A stretch of DNA of 64,000 bases. It comes from AP-15 sp963735445. Its GTDB lineage: Bacteria; Pseudomonadota; Alphaproteobacteria; ATCC43930; CGMCC-115725. The position numbers and the translations under genes are program-made. Where the stretch lies: the NCBI GenBank assembly GCA_963735445.1, contig CAVTLC010000002.1, positions 35,891-99,890 on the forward strand, written 5' to 3'. Below the pieces are notes generated by a model that worked only from the letters and a program-made list of their open reading frames with translations, was not told where the DNA came from and searched no databases. Positions 47,265 to 56,159 of this stretch are shown here, piece by piece. The number at the start of each line of letters is the position of its first letter. Within the stretch, counting starts at the first letter, position 1.

Positions 47265-47421
47265 GGCTAGCCTCCCTTTTGATTTTCATCCCCAGACTTA
47301 CGCGGCAACCGAAACGGGGTGTTAGACCTTCCTCTCGACGTGCGTCTCGACTAGGAACGTCGCAAGCGTTCCAGCCATATTGACCGCTAAGCTAGAATGG
47401 ACATCTAGCGCACCCTGGACT

Positions 47422-48072
47422 TTAGGGATTCACCCGTACGTACACCCCGGCAGAACCCGGTGCATGCGTCATGGCCTGCCGCATGCGCGGCGAATTGGGC
47501 GAGGAATGTTGCTGTTGGTCCTTCCACTCCGGGCTTTCGGGCACGGCCGTACTGGCAAATTCGTAGACGGTGCTGTAGCCGCTGGTACCCTCGAGAACCC
47601 GATAGCGGCGGGCGTAGATCACTCCCGGCACCTTGCGGTAGCCTGGCACATATTCATTACTGTACCAGGCGTTCCACTCCGCATCGACCTCGGCGGGGAC
47701 GGACATGCGGCCAATCTGCAACACCGGCGCCATGCCACGCTCCGGCATTTCTATGCCGTCCGGGTAAATCTGTTCCCCGACAATGCGTGTCAAATTTTTC
47801 CCAATCACGGACGGCGAGACTTTCTGTCCCCACGGCGTCCGCGGCCGGTTGGTAAACGCCGGCGTTTGCATCACCGCCACGCTTTCCAGTTCATAGCATG
47901 CCAGGTACTGCGGGCCACCCTTGACCGCCTCGTAGCGGGCCGCTGAGAGAATGCCAGGCACCGACAGCAATTCCGGTAGATGTTCCTTGTTATACCACTC
48001 GTTGAATTCCTGCACGTGCTGGGCGTCGATATCAACGTACACCATGAAAATCCCGCGACCTTTTTGTGCCAT
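47422..48072 (-). CDS. Dimeric alpha/beta-barrel (EthD/DUF4286-like) protein
   Basis: 216 residues from ATG 48072, with GGAGGAGAC upstream. Two ferredoxin-like halves: FMVYVDIDAQHVQEFNEWYNKEHLPELLSVPGILSAARYEA and SVPAEVDAEWNAWYSNEYVPGYRKVPGVIYARRY share W-Y/N-E-x2-P and V-P-G motifs, so it is an internal duplication. Such proteins often act as small isomerases or decarboxylases in aromatic degradation. Exact reaction unknown. Confidence 0.75.
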   Translation of the reverse strand: MAQKGRGIFMVYVDIDAQHVQEFNEWYNKEHLPELLSVPGILSAARYEAVKGGPQYLACYELESVAVMQTPAFTNRPRTPWGQKVSPSVIGKNLTRIVGEQIYPDGIEMPERGMAPVLQIGRMSVPAEVDAEWNAWYSNEYVPGYRKVPGVIYARRYRVLEGTSGYSTVYEFASTAVPESPEWKDQQQHSSPNSPRMRQAMTHAPGSAGVYVRVNP

Positions 48073-48191
48073 GTTTCCGTCTCCTCCGTGCAGCGTAGCC
48101 GCCATCGTTTTGCCTCGTCTCGTTGGCACCCGGTCCTCACGCCTGGAGCCCAGGAGAGACACGAGACGCCAACTGAGGGAGCCATCTTAGA

Positions 48192-49298
48192 CTAATACGT
48201 CTCGCGCGGCAGGTTGAGATGCGGGAAGACGCTGTGGACGTGCGGCGTCACGACCTGACGCGCCGGGCGGATGTAGGATTTATCAAGCTCGTGATAGCCG
48301 GTGACGCCGAGCAGCGAAAGGCAGATGCGAATCTCGTCCTCAAGGATCTCGAACAGGCGGACCACCCCAGGCCCCCCGGCGGCGGCGAGGCCGTAGATAT
48401 AAAGTCGGCCAACCGAGACGATGTCGGCGCCAAGGATCAGCGCCTTCACCACGTCGGTGCCGCGATAGATGCCGCCATCGACCATGACGCGGGCGCGGCC
48501 GCCGACCGCTTCGACGACCTCGGGCAAGACATCGATCGAGCCGACGCCCTGATCGAGCTGGCGTCCGCCATGGTTCGACACGTAAACGCAGTCCGACCCG
48601 CATTCGAGTGCGATCTTGGCGTCCTCGGCGGTGCCGATGCCTTTCAGCACGATCGGAATGTCGAAGTTCTTCTTGACCCGTTCGATGTCGCGCCAGTTGA
48701 ACTGGGCTTGGTGGATGCGGGCCTCCTCAACAGTCACGCCCACACGCGCGCGCCGGCGCTGGTGGCGCTTGGCAATATCGCGCTCACGGCGGCTGTGGCT
48801 GTCGGTGTCGATCGTGAAGCAGAAGGCGTCATAGCCGTTGTCGATGGCGCGGCGGACATGGTCATCGACCCAATTGGCGTCGCCACGGACGTAAAGCTGG
48901 AAGATTTTAAAGGCGTCACCCGAGGCGTCGGCGGTCTTTTCCAATCCGGGATGCGCTCCGGAACTCAAAATCATCCCGTTGCCGAACTCGCGGGTGGCCG
49001 CGGCGACAGTGGCGCCGCCACCCGGCTCGAACACCTCGAGACCGCCGACGGCCGAGCAAAGCACCGGGATGCGCAGCTTCTTGCCGAAGAAAGTGCGGCT
49101 ACAGTCGACGTTTGACACATCGCGCAAGACCCTCGGCCGAAAGCCGTAGGCGTCGAGCGCCGCTCGGTTGCGAGCCAGGGTCGTCTCGGTCTCCGAGCCG
49201 CCGATTAGGTAATCCCAATTGTTGCGGTTGAGGTTGGTTCGCGCTTGGGTGACGAATTCGTGCAGGTTCTGAAAACGCTCTTCGAGCGACCCGGTCAT
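48192..49298 (-). CDS. FMN-dependent alpha-hydroxy-acid oxidase/dehydrogenase
   Basis: 368 residues, the usual family length. YLIGGSETETTLARNRAALD at the start, SSGAHPGLE, then VYVSNHGGRQLDQGVGSIDVLPEVV with the catalytic His and Arg and FMN-binding MVDGGIYRGTDVVKALILGAD. It oxidises a 2-hydroxy acid to a 2-oxo acid. It is first in the minus-strand set, 119 bases before the alpha/beta-barrel gene. The aldolase nearby could take the oxo-acid. Confidence 0.93.
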   Translation of the reverse strand: MTGSLEERFQNLHEFVTQARTNLNRNNWDYLIGGSETETTLARNRAALDAYGFRPRVLRDVSNVDCSRTFFGKKLRIPVLCSAVGGLEVFEPGGGATVAAATREFGNGMILSSGAHPGLEKTADASGDAFKIFQLYVRGDANWVDDHVRRAIDNGYDAFCFTIDTDSHSRRERDIAKRHQRRRARVGVTVEEARIHQAQFNWRDIERVKKNFDIPIVLKGIGTAEDAKIALECGSDCVYVSNHGGRQLDQGVGSIDVLPEVVEAVGGRARVMVDGGIYRGTDVVKALILGADIVSVGRLYIYGLAAAGGPGVVRLFEILEDEIRICLSLLGVTGYHELDKSYIRPARQVVTPHVHSVFPHLNLPRETY

Positions 49299-49443
49299 GT
49301 CATTTCTCCCTCGCTGGTTTGTCTTGTGTGGCAGGCCGAGGCTGTGGCGTCGGACGGGCGAGGGTCTCAGCGTAAGCTGAGCAATCCAATTTCAGCAATC
49401 GGCGCTTACAGTTATTTTACAATCTGATCGTCTCCACCTCGTC

Positions 49444-50330
49444 TTACGTCAACCGTTCCTTAGTCCGGTCGTACAGCTTGGTGGTGCGCGGGCTCTCATG
49501 TGCCGCCATTTCCTGAGCGTGCTCAAGCGCAGCGCCGGTGGCGAGGTGGGCAGTGATCCCGGTCGCATGGAAGGTATGGCAGCCGATCGGTGCTGCGATA
49601 CCGGCAGCCGCCGCCCGCGGCGGACCATCCGCCAGGCGTCGGGCTGGCTCATCGGTTTGCCGGATAGCGCGGTGCCGTTGTGGCCTCGCGCGGTGCGAAA
49701 GAGCCAGCCCTTGCGGTCCTCGGCGAGGCCGGCAGCGTCGATATAGGCACGCAAGGCCTCGGCGAGCGCGTGGTGACACGGCATCGCGTGTTGCTTACCG
49801 CCTTTCTCGTGCAATCGGACCGTCCAGCCGGCGCCGCGCGGCCGCAGATCCTCGGCCTTCATTTTCAGGGCCGCGTTGATCCGGCAAAGCTGTAGGTCAG
49901 GGTGGCGATCAATGCCCGGTCGCGCAGATCGCGCAAGGTCGTATCCGGGATCGACTTGAGCAGTTTACGCCACTCGGCGCCTTCAAGGACCGGCGTTTTG
50001 CCGGTCTTCACGACGTGCTTCGGGCCGCGCACCGCCGCCGCCGGGTTGGTCGGGACGACTTGGCCGATGACCAGCCAGTCGAACAGCATACGGACGGCGG
50101 CGAGCTGCTGCTTGACCGACGGCGCCGAGATCTCGTTCTGCAGCTGCTCTATATAGATGGCAACGTCGTGCGGCCGGATCGCCGCCGGCGTCAGGCCGCG
50201 ACCCTCGCACCAGGCGAAGAACCGGTTGCACGCCCGGGCATAAGCGCGGCGCGTGTGCGGGTTGCGGATGTTGGCGGTGAAGAATTCGACATAGCGCCGG
50301 CGCTTCGTCGCCGAGATCGGCGATCATCGC
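49444..50330 (-). pseudogene. Tyrosine recombinase (site-specific integrase), decayed
   Basis: Reading leftwards, the N-terminal core-binding domain (RRYVEFFTANIRNPHTRRAYARACNRFFAWC) is followed by LEGAEWRKLLKSIPDTTLRDLRDRALIATLTYSFA; the frame then shifts near 49885, just where the catalytic Arg should stand. The next frame has LHEKGGKQHAMPCHHALAEALRAYI and shifts again near 49620. The last piece is CHTFHATGITAHLATG...HAQEMAAHESPRTTKLYDRTKERLT, with the H-x2-R Arg replaced by His but the Tyr present. Non-functional. Confidence 0.85.
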
Positions 50331-50447
50331 CGGCACGACGTTCCGTGCGCGCTGGTCGGCGCTGACCGCGGCCGACGTGATCGTCGCCGGCAGCTGGTCC
50401 TTCCGGCGACGTTATCATGCGCAATTCCAACTGATTTTGAACCCGGC

Positions 50448-50499
50448 TGTCATTTTGGAAATTATCTGGCGTAGGTCTTTGAGAATTATCTGGCGCGGC
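50448..50499 (+). repeat. IS21-like terminal repeat, copy 1
   Basis: TGTCATTTTGG at 50448 followed by two copies of AATTATCTGGCG at 50460-50471 and 50484-50495. The multiple short repeats near a TGTCATTTT end are characteristic of IS21-family termini. No istA or istB gene is attached. Confidence 0.5.
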
Positions 50500-50578
50500 G
50501 GGCGGCTATGCCGATCTCCCCGCAGCGGCGCACGCTGGGCGATCTGGCCGTTCGCCGGACCGTCCGCGTCGACCGTCG

Positions 50579-51328
50579 TTAGCGCTTGATCCCGGACAGG
50601 CCGTTCTGGATCCCGGCCTTCGCCCAGGGACCCCACGGCATGGTGAAGAACTTGAACCCCTTCTGGACGAAGAAGTTCGGGTCCATCTCGGGCGGGATGA
50701 AATACATCCCAGCGGCGATGCCGCGCTTTGCGGCGGCTGCCGCGATTTTATCGAGCGCTCGCTGATAGGTGTCGCAGGAGTAGTCGAGTGGCACCCCCAG
50801 CTCGATCGAAAGATCGGACGGGCCGATCAGCAGGACGTCGACGCCCGGGACCGAGGCGATGGCATCGAGGTTCTCCAGCGACTGGTTGGTCTCGATCATC
50901 GGCAGGATAACGAGCTCGTTGTTCACGGTATCGAGGTAATCGCGGTAATTCTTGAACTCGCCCCACTCGCCGCGCACCCCGGCGTTGCTGCGGTTGCCGA
51001 GGGGAAAATAGCGGCAGGCGCGCACGGCGGCCTCCGCCTCCGCGCTGGTGTTGACCATCGGCACAACGATGCCTCGTGCCCCGGCGTCAAGCGCGAAGCA
51101 GATCTGATAGGCCTGGTTCGCGGCGACGCGCACCAGCGGCGCCGCCTGCTTGCCGCGCATCGTCTGGATCGACGGCTGCAGCTGCTTGATCTCCCAGGCG
51201 GAGTGCTGGGTATCGAACAGCAGGAAGTCGTACCCGGCGTCGGCCAGGATCGACACGTCAACGTTTGGTGTCACGGTAGTCCCGACGACGGTTCTACCTG
51301 ACTTGATGGAGTCTTTGATGGCGTTCAT
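50579..51328 (-). CDS. HpcH/HpaI-type aldolase (2-oxo-acid aldolase)
   Basis: 249 residues. DFLLFDTQHSAWEIKQLQ has the His of the active site, LVRVAANQAYQICFALDAGARGIVVPMVNT the Arg and metal region, ILPMIETNQSLEN the metal Glu, and LLIGPSDLSIELG the metal Asp. It splits 4-hydroxy-2-oxo acids to pyruvate plus an aldehyde with a divalent metal. It is convergent toward the integrase remnant and bracketed by two IS21-like ends. Ring-cleavage pathways typically end with such an aldolase. Confidence 0.92.
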   Translation of the reverse strand: MNAIKDSIKSGRTVVGTTVTPNVDVSILADAGYDFLLFDTQHSAWEIKQLQPSIQTMRGKQAAPLVRVAANQAYQICFALDAGARGIVVPMVNTSAEAEAAVRACRYFPLGNRSNAGVRGEWGEFKNYRDYLDTVNNELVILPMIETNQSLENLDAIASVPGVDVLLIGPSDLSIELGVPLDYSCDTYQRALDKIAAAAAKRGIAAGMYFIPPEMDPNFFVQKGFKFFTMPWGPWAKAGIQNGLSGIKR

Positions 51329-51442
51329 CTGGCGTCGATGCCTCCCACAGTAGCTTTAGCGCCGGTCCGACCGACCGGCGGTGACGGGCGCCTTGGCGCG
51401 GCATTATCACACATTGGCGGGAAGTCGTCCGCGCCGCATGGC

Positions 51443-51509
51443 TGTCATTTTGAAAATTATCGGCGCAGAATTGGAGAATTATCTGGCGCGCCGCTCCTTC
51501 AAAATGACA
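51443..51509. repeat. 67-bp inverted-repeat mini-element, IS21-like
   Basis: TGTCATTTTGAA (51443-51454) and its perfect complement TTCAAAATGACA (51498-51509) face each other. Inside is AATTATC-GGCG and AATTATCTGGCG (51477-51488), the same motif as the copy at 50448. It looks like two IS ends joined after loss of the coding part. Confidence 0.55.
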
Positions 51510-51563
51510 ACCAGGCCGTCCGATCTGCCAAACTTTCCTTATTTGTAATCGGGGGGAGCGGAC

Positions 51564-52295
51564 ATGGCACGCTTCGACAACAAGGTGGTGCTCGTGAGCG
51601 GCGGGGCGCGCGGCCAGGGTGCCGCGGAGGCCCGCCTGCTGGTAGCGCAGGGTGCGAAGGTGGTGATCGGCGACGTGCTGGACAATCAGGGCCAGTCGCT
51701 GGCTGTCGAGCTCGGGCCGGCTGCGTCCTTCGTCCGGCACGATGTGACCTCGGAAGCCGATTGGGCCCGCGCCGTCGAAGCCGCCGAGAAGCTCGGCGGC
51801 TTGCACGGCTTGGTCAACAACGCCGGGATCTACCAGCCGGCCGCGCTGATGGAGACCGACGACGCGCTCTGGCAGCGGCACATCCAGATCAACCAGTACG
51901 GCTGCTTCCTCGGCATGAAGGCGGTAGTGCCGGCGATGGAGCGCTCGGGCGGAGGGTCCATCGTGAATATCTCGTCAGTCGCCGGTCTCAAGGGCTCGCC
52001 CGGGTCCTTCGCCTATGCCGCGACCAAATGGGCGCTGCGGGGCATGACCAAGTCGGCAGCGATCGACCTCGGCGGCCGCAAAATCCGGGTGAACTCGGTT
52101 CATCCCGGTCCAATCGACACCGACATGATCGCGTTCCGCACGCCCGAGCAGCGCGAGGAGCGGATGAAGCAGGTGCCGATGCACCGCTACGGAACGCCGG
52201 AGGAGGTTGCGCAGCTGGTGGCATTCCTGCTCTCCGACGAGAGCAGCTACATCACCGGGGCGGAGATCGCCATCGACGGCGCTTCATCGGCCTAG
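51564..52295 (+). CDS. SDR-family oxidoreductase
   Basis: 243 residues. VSGGARGQGAAEARLLVAQGA (TGxxxGxG-type cofactor site), NNAGIYQPA, catalytic Ser in VNISSVAG and YAATK with Tyr and Lys. GGGGGGAG lies upstream of the ATG. The VHPGPIDTDMI end is typical of steroid- or cyclic-alcohol dehydrogenases. It is transcribed away from the aldolase. It might make a ketone for the monooxygenase 8 kb away, but this is a guess. Confidence 0.92.
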   Translation: MARFDNKVVLVSGGARGQGAAEARLLVAQGAKVVIGDVLDNQGQSLAVELGPAASFVRHDVTSEADWARAVEAAEKLGGLHGLVNNAGIYQPAALMETDDALWQRHIQINQYGCFLGMKAVVPAMERSGGGSIVNISSVAGLKGSPGSFAYAATKWALRGMTKSAAIDLGGRKIRVNSVHPGPIDTDMIAFRTPEQREERMKQVPMHRYGTPEEVAQLVAFLLSDESSYITGAEIAIDGASSA

Positions 52296-52586
52296 CCCCC
52301 AGTGATGGGCTGCCACGCGCAATTCCGCGGTTTGCGCCCTAACCGGCCATTCGGGTCGGCCGTCGCAGCGGCACTCTCGATAGAGTATGTTATTTCGGCC
52401 CAATGGCGAGTTGCGCGACGGTCATACCGCCCACCAATCCCGCCCACTATACCCATGAGTTAGGGGGTCCTGCCGCCGCGCCCCTCCTCTGGCCATCTGC
52501 GTGCGTTCCGATGATGTCGGCCGGGCATTCCGATTGATGTCGGATTGAAGTCAGCCGGTCTGTTCCGTCCAGCCGTGGAGCCGTCG

Positions 52587-53300
52587 ATGCCGTTCGATTT
52601 TCAGCAGTTCGCCAATTTTCGCCTGGCGCGCGGATCGCACAAGCAGCCGAACAAGGGCGGAAATATCTGCGTAAACGAGGCCGCCGTGATTGCCGCCGGT
52701 TTCCGATACCGGGAGATCAGGGATGTCTCCTGCCTTCCGGACTGCTTTTCCCGTCCGGTGTCAGAATATGCCATTTACCTCAACGATTTCATGATGCACC
52801 GGGTGCGCAACGAGCTTCTCGTGCCGTTCATCACCCGCCTTCCCGGCACCTCGGATGCTCCCTGGGTCGAGGAGGAGCGCGCCCGGCTCATCGTCGTCGA
52901 AACCGTTCGCCGTATCGTCGCGGCCGAGTATGACGAAATTTGGCGCAAGCCGAAGCTCGCCGCGAGGTGCCGGGCGGTGCAGCTTTTCGAACAGGTTTCT
53001 CCGGCGATGGCGAAAGCGCAGGCCGTGCTGCCCCTGGAATGCGCGAAACAGGCGCTCAAAGGGCTCCGCGGTTGTCTGCATCCCGATCTCCGCGTCGGTT
53101 CCCCCTGCGCCGCCGCGGCTCAGGCGGCGGCGCTTTCCTTCCGGAAGAGGTTCGGCCCGGGTGCCGATCGAAAAATCTGGGAGATGGCCGCCCTCATCCT
53201 CGAGGAGGCCATCCTGCTTGGGCGAAATGACGGGATCGACGATCCCGTGGCGGCAGCTGAGCGGCTGGAACGGGCGAAGGTCCTGACAGCACCCGTTTGA
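52587..53300 (+). CDS. Hypothetical protein, plasmid/ICE type
   Basis: 237 residues from ATG 52587 (GGAG six bases before); a TTG at 52545 is possible. NFRLARGSHKQPNKGGNICVNEAAVIAAGF and DVSCLPDCFSRPVSEYAIYLND resemble proteins found on plasmids and integrative elements. There is a second helical half with FEQVSPAMAKAQAVLPLECAKQALKGLRGC. Four Cys are conserved in spacing only within this protein. Function unknown. Confidence 0.65.
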   Translation: MPFDFQQFANFRLARGSHKQPNKGGNICVNEAAVIAAGFRYREIRDVSCLPDCFSRPVSEYAIYLNDFMMHRVRNELLVPFITRLPGTSDAPWVEEERARLIVVETVRRIVAAEYDEIWRKPKLAARCRAVQLFEQVSPAMAKAQAVLPLECAKQALKGLRGCLHPDLRVGSPCAAAAQAAALSFRKRFGPGADRKIWEMAALILEEAILLGRNDGIDDPVAAAERLERAKVLTAPV

Positions 53301-53590
53301 GACATTCGGCGGGTCATCGGCGCATGCCGATTTGCTGCCGGTCCGCGCCGGCTAAGGCGCTGTAAAATCGGTTATCAAGAATAACCCTGCTCGGTTCAGA
53401 GGAGGCCTGCCGCACCGTTACGACGCAGTTCCGGTCAGGGGCACCGGTAAAGGGTGGGTTGTTGGCGAGCTGCCCGACCGCGATGGCGATCCGGGTCTCG
53501 ATTGCCTCGCCATTGTGATCGCCGGCGGCGCTGCTGCTCATAACGTGCGTTATTGACACTCGAGACGCCGATCTGGGAGACTTCGGTTCT

Positions 53591-54007
53591 ATGGACAGTC
53601 ATTTGGGCGGGTGTCACTGCGGTAATCTTCATGTGCGGCTTCGTCTTTCGAAACCGCCCGAAGACAATGCGCTTCGGGCGTGCACGTGCACGTTCTGCCG
53701 CAGTCATAGCCCACGTATGGTTGCGGATCCGGAAGGCCTATTCGAGGTCTGGGCCGACGATTGGTCGCTGGTCGAGAATTATCGCTTTGGAACCCGCACC
53801 TGCGATTTCTTGATCTGCCATCGCTGCGGTGTTTTCATTGCTGCCGTGTCGGAAATGTCGTCAGGAACACGTTTCAATGTGAACTGCCTGGACAATCGTG
53901 GCCGCTTCACGTCGGTGCCGGTGGTTCACGACTTTGAAGACGAAACGATCGAAACCAGATCGTCGCGGCGCGTGGCAAATTGGATGCCAGCGCTGATCCG
54001 CCGCTGA
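53591..54007 (+). CDS. GFA/CENP-V family zinc protein
   Basis: 138 residues. GGCHCGNLHVRL, ACTCTFCRSH and LICHRCGVFI give the C-x-C, C-x2-C and C-x2-C zinc clusters of the Mss4-like fold. The family includes glutathione-dependent formaldehyde-activating enzyme, but most members have no known substrate. About 290 bases without a gene precede it. Confidence 0.85.
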   Translation: MDSHLGGCHCGNLHVRLRLSKPPEDNALRACTCTFCRSHSPRMVADPEGLFEVWADDWSLVENYRFGTRTCDFLICHRCGVFIAAVSEMSSGTRFNVNCLDNRGRFTSVPVVHDFEDETIETRSSRRVANWMPALIRR

Positions 54008-54067
54008 CATAACCCTTACCCATCCAGCTGGCGCCCCCAGTCGAAAGTCCGGGCTCCAACCGCCAAA

Positions 54068-54106
54068 GCTGATATATGTGATAAGTCGTTATCGGATAGT
54101 GTATGG
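54068..54106 (+). repeat. Imperfect direct repeat, copy 1
   Basis: Starts GCTGATATATGTG and ends GGATAGTGTATGG. The second copy at 54325 matches except for one substitution and two single-base insertions. It stands before the small exported ORF at 54125. Confidence 0.65.
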
Positions 54107-54124
54107 GGCGCGAGGGGGAGCGGG

Positions 54125-54358
54125 ATGGCTCTATCGCGACGGCGGATTTGGTTCGCCGCTTGGCTCAGTATTGGTGCCGTAGTTTGTCAGGAAGGCAGTC
54201 CGCTGGCACAGGCATCCATTACAGAAAACAACGATAGAGCAATTCATAAACTCATTGCACAATTAATCGCAGCAGCGAGCGCCGCCGCCGTCGAAAATCC
54301 GCGGGCTCCGGAAGCCGCCAGACAGCTTATATATGTGATAATGTCGTTAATCGGATAG
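54125..54358 (+). CDS. Small exported hypothetical protein
   Basis: 77 residues. GGGGAG precedes the ATG. N-terminal signal-like segment MALSRRRIWFAAWLSIGAVVCQEGSPLAQA, then a helical region with IHKLIAQLIAAASAAAVE. The C-terminal ten codons come from the second copy of the direct repeat, so the gene end may have been created by the rearrangement. Confidence 0.4.
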   Translation: MALSRRRIWFAAWLSIGAVVCQEGSPLAQASITENNDRAIHKLIAQLIAAASAAAVENPRAPEAARQLIYVIMSLIG

Positions 54359-54365
54359 TGTATGG
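54325..54365 (+). repeat. Imperfect direct repeat, copy 2
   Basis: GCTTATATATGTG...GGATAGTGTATGG, 41 bases, 218 bases after copy 1. It runs directly into the integrase C-terminal fragment, suggesting a junction of a mobile element. Confidence 0.65.
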
Positions 54366-54612
54366 TACGCGTACGGTGCTGCCGCAGGCGAACGCTTATG
54401 CAATGATCGGTCGGCGCGCGGCCGCGGCCGGCATCGCGACCAAGCTCGGCAATCATAGTTTCCGGGCGACCGGGATCACCGCTTACTTGAAGAACGGTGG
54501 CACGCTGGAAAAAGCCGCGATGGCAAATCATGCATCGACCCGAACCACCCAACTGTATGATCGCCGGCGGGACGAAGTAAGCCTCGACGAGGTCGAGCGG
54601 ATCGCGATTTAA
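54358..54612 (+). pseudogene. Tyrosine recombinase C-terminal fragment
   Basis: 84 codons: NHSFRATGITAYLKNGG has the H-x2-R pair, MANHASTRTTQLYDRRRDEVSLDEVERIAI the His/Tyr nucleophile region. The N-terminal domain and the first catalytic Arg are missing. It resembles, but is not a copy of, the remnant at 49444. Confidence 0.8.
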
Positions 54613-54627
54613 AGACAATGGACGGCA

Positions 54628-55488
54628 TTGAAGGTTAGGGACAACATACAGGGTCGCCGATATCCCCCGGTAGGCAAGTGCGTCTACTGCGGCTCTGATG
54701 GCGGTACAAAGGGACTGAGCGACGAACATATGGTTCCGTTCTCGCTGGGCGGTGACGCGGTTTTGCCGAAGGCAAGCTGCGCTGCATGCGCAACGGAAAC
54801 CAGCAAGATCGAACTCTATCTCGCACGACACATTTTCCACGGCTTGCGGTCACATGTCGGCGCCCCGTCGCGGAAGAAGTCGCTTCCTTCCACCCTCTCC
54901 GCGACCATTTCGGTTGGCGATCAGGAAAACTCGTTAGAGTTTCTCGCTTCGGATCAGCCGTTCGCGCTCATGCTGCGAACCTGGGGATTACCCTGGCATC
55001 ATGCGGCAGGTGCAGCCGACCGAGGATTTTTCGGTCTGCAACATTCGCGCCTATAACTTCGTGCCGGGAAATCTTCGGGTATTGTTGGAGCTTACCGACG
55101 ATGCGCCGGACCCGCTGGTCCATATCGCGTCGGGCACGCTCAACCACATTCTGTTCGCACGAGCGATCGCGAAAATTGCCTACGGCAACGTCGTCGCACG
55201 ATATGGGCTAGGCGGTTTCAGGCCCTTGGTCCTCCCCGATCTGATCCTCGGTCGATATCCCTGCGTCCCTTATTTTGTCGGCACCGATCCTCGTGAGCCG
55301 CCGCCGCCGAGCGCCAAAAACCTCCGCCATGCTGTTCAAATCGCTACCGCCAACGGTCGCGAAGGACTGAGTTTTTGGCCGCCTCGGTACGGCTGTTCGC
55401 GTATAGCGGCACCCGTGAACACGGAATGCCGATCTATCATGTCGTTTCCGGTGCGCCCCTTGCGCCGAGACCAGTCATCTCGCGATAA
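54628..55488 (+). pseudogene. HNH-type protein, two frameshifts
   Basis: Starts at a TTG: KCVYCGSDGGTKGLSDEHMVPFSLGGDAVLPKASCAACATETSK is an HNH-like motif with C-x2-C...D-E-H...C-x2-C. The frame shifts near 55000 into NIRAYNFVPGNLRVLLELTD...LNHILFARAIAKIAYG and again near 55340 into AASVRLFAYSGTREHGMPIYHVVSGAP, ending at 55488. Joined, it is about 285 residues. The pieces read as one decayed or mis-sequenced gene. Confidence 0.65.
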
Positions 55489-55618
55489 ACCGGATTACCA
55501 CGTAGACAAATTTGGCAATCCGAAATTGCCCGAGGACAGGTCGGAAAGGTCACCTTTTGCCGAGCAGCTTTCGCCGGTGTCGAAAGCCTAGACGGCGGCG
55601 ATCTGAGCAATCCTCATG

Positions 55619-56158
55619 TCATATTACCCATATTTCACCCAGGTGCGAATGCGGGCGACGTGGCCCGGCGGGATCGCTCTCGCCGGCACGCGATTTGATG
55701 CGGTTGCGGGCGCAAGTCAGACCACGGCTTCGCCCACCGAAGAATTCTCTCGCGCCAAGCACGGCTAGTGCAAATGCCAGCATAGTAAGAGCAGGCGGTT
55801 CCGGAATGGGGACAGATAACGTTGCTTCGGAGCTTCCAAAACCACCAGTTGGCGCAGAAAGACCGGCGATCGCAACTCCAACACCCAGTTCAATAGAACT
55901 TTGATCAAAGGTCCAAGCCCCGGTTAGAGTGTTGTAGTTATCTGCACTAGTAAAAGCGGGGCCGAACGGGGTTCCATTCGCTCTCGTATATTGACACGTG
56001 TCTAAGCTTCTGCCGCTCGGAAACTGCAGGCTATCGCATTCCTCATCGTACGCCGTTCCACCTGGTACCGGAAATGGAGGAAAGGTTCTCTTGAACGAAT
56101 CCGTCTTCGGATTCGCTAGTGGTAGGACGCAATCATAGGATTCCATATTGGCGGGATC
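55619..56158 (-). pseudogene. PEP-CTERM protein, C-terminal half (split by IS630)
   Basis: Codons from GAT at 56158 read DPANMESYDCVLPLANPKTDSF... and end with VPIPEPPALTMLAFALAVLGAREFFGGRSR, a PEP-CTERM sorting tail: Pro-Glu-Pro, hydrophobic helix, basic cluster. A further 34 codons follow before the stop, longer than usual. The N-terminal half is at 57252-57635. Joined at the IS target site the two halves are in frame and make 307 residues. Confidence 0.8.
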
Positions 56159-56159
56159 T

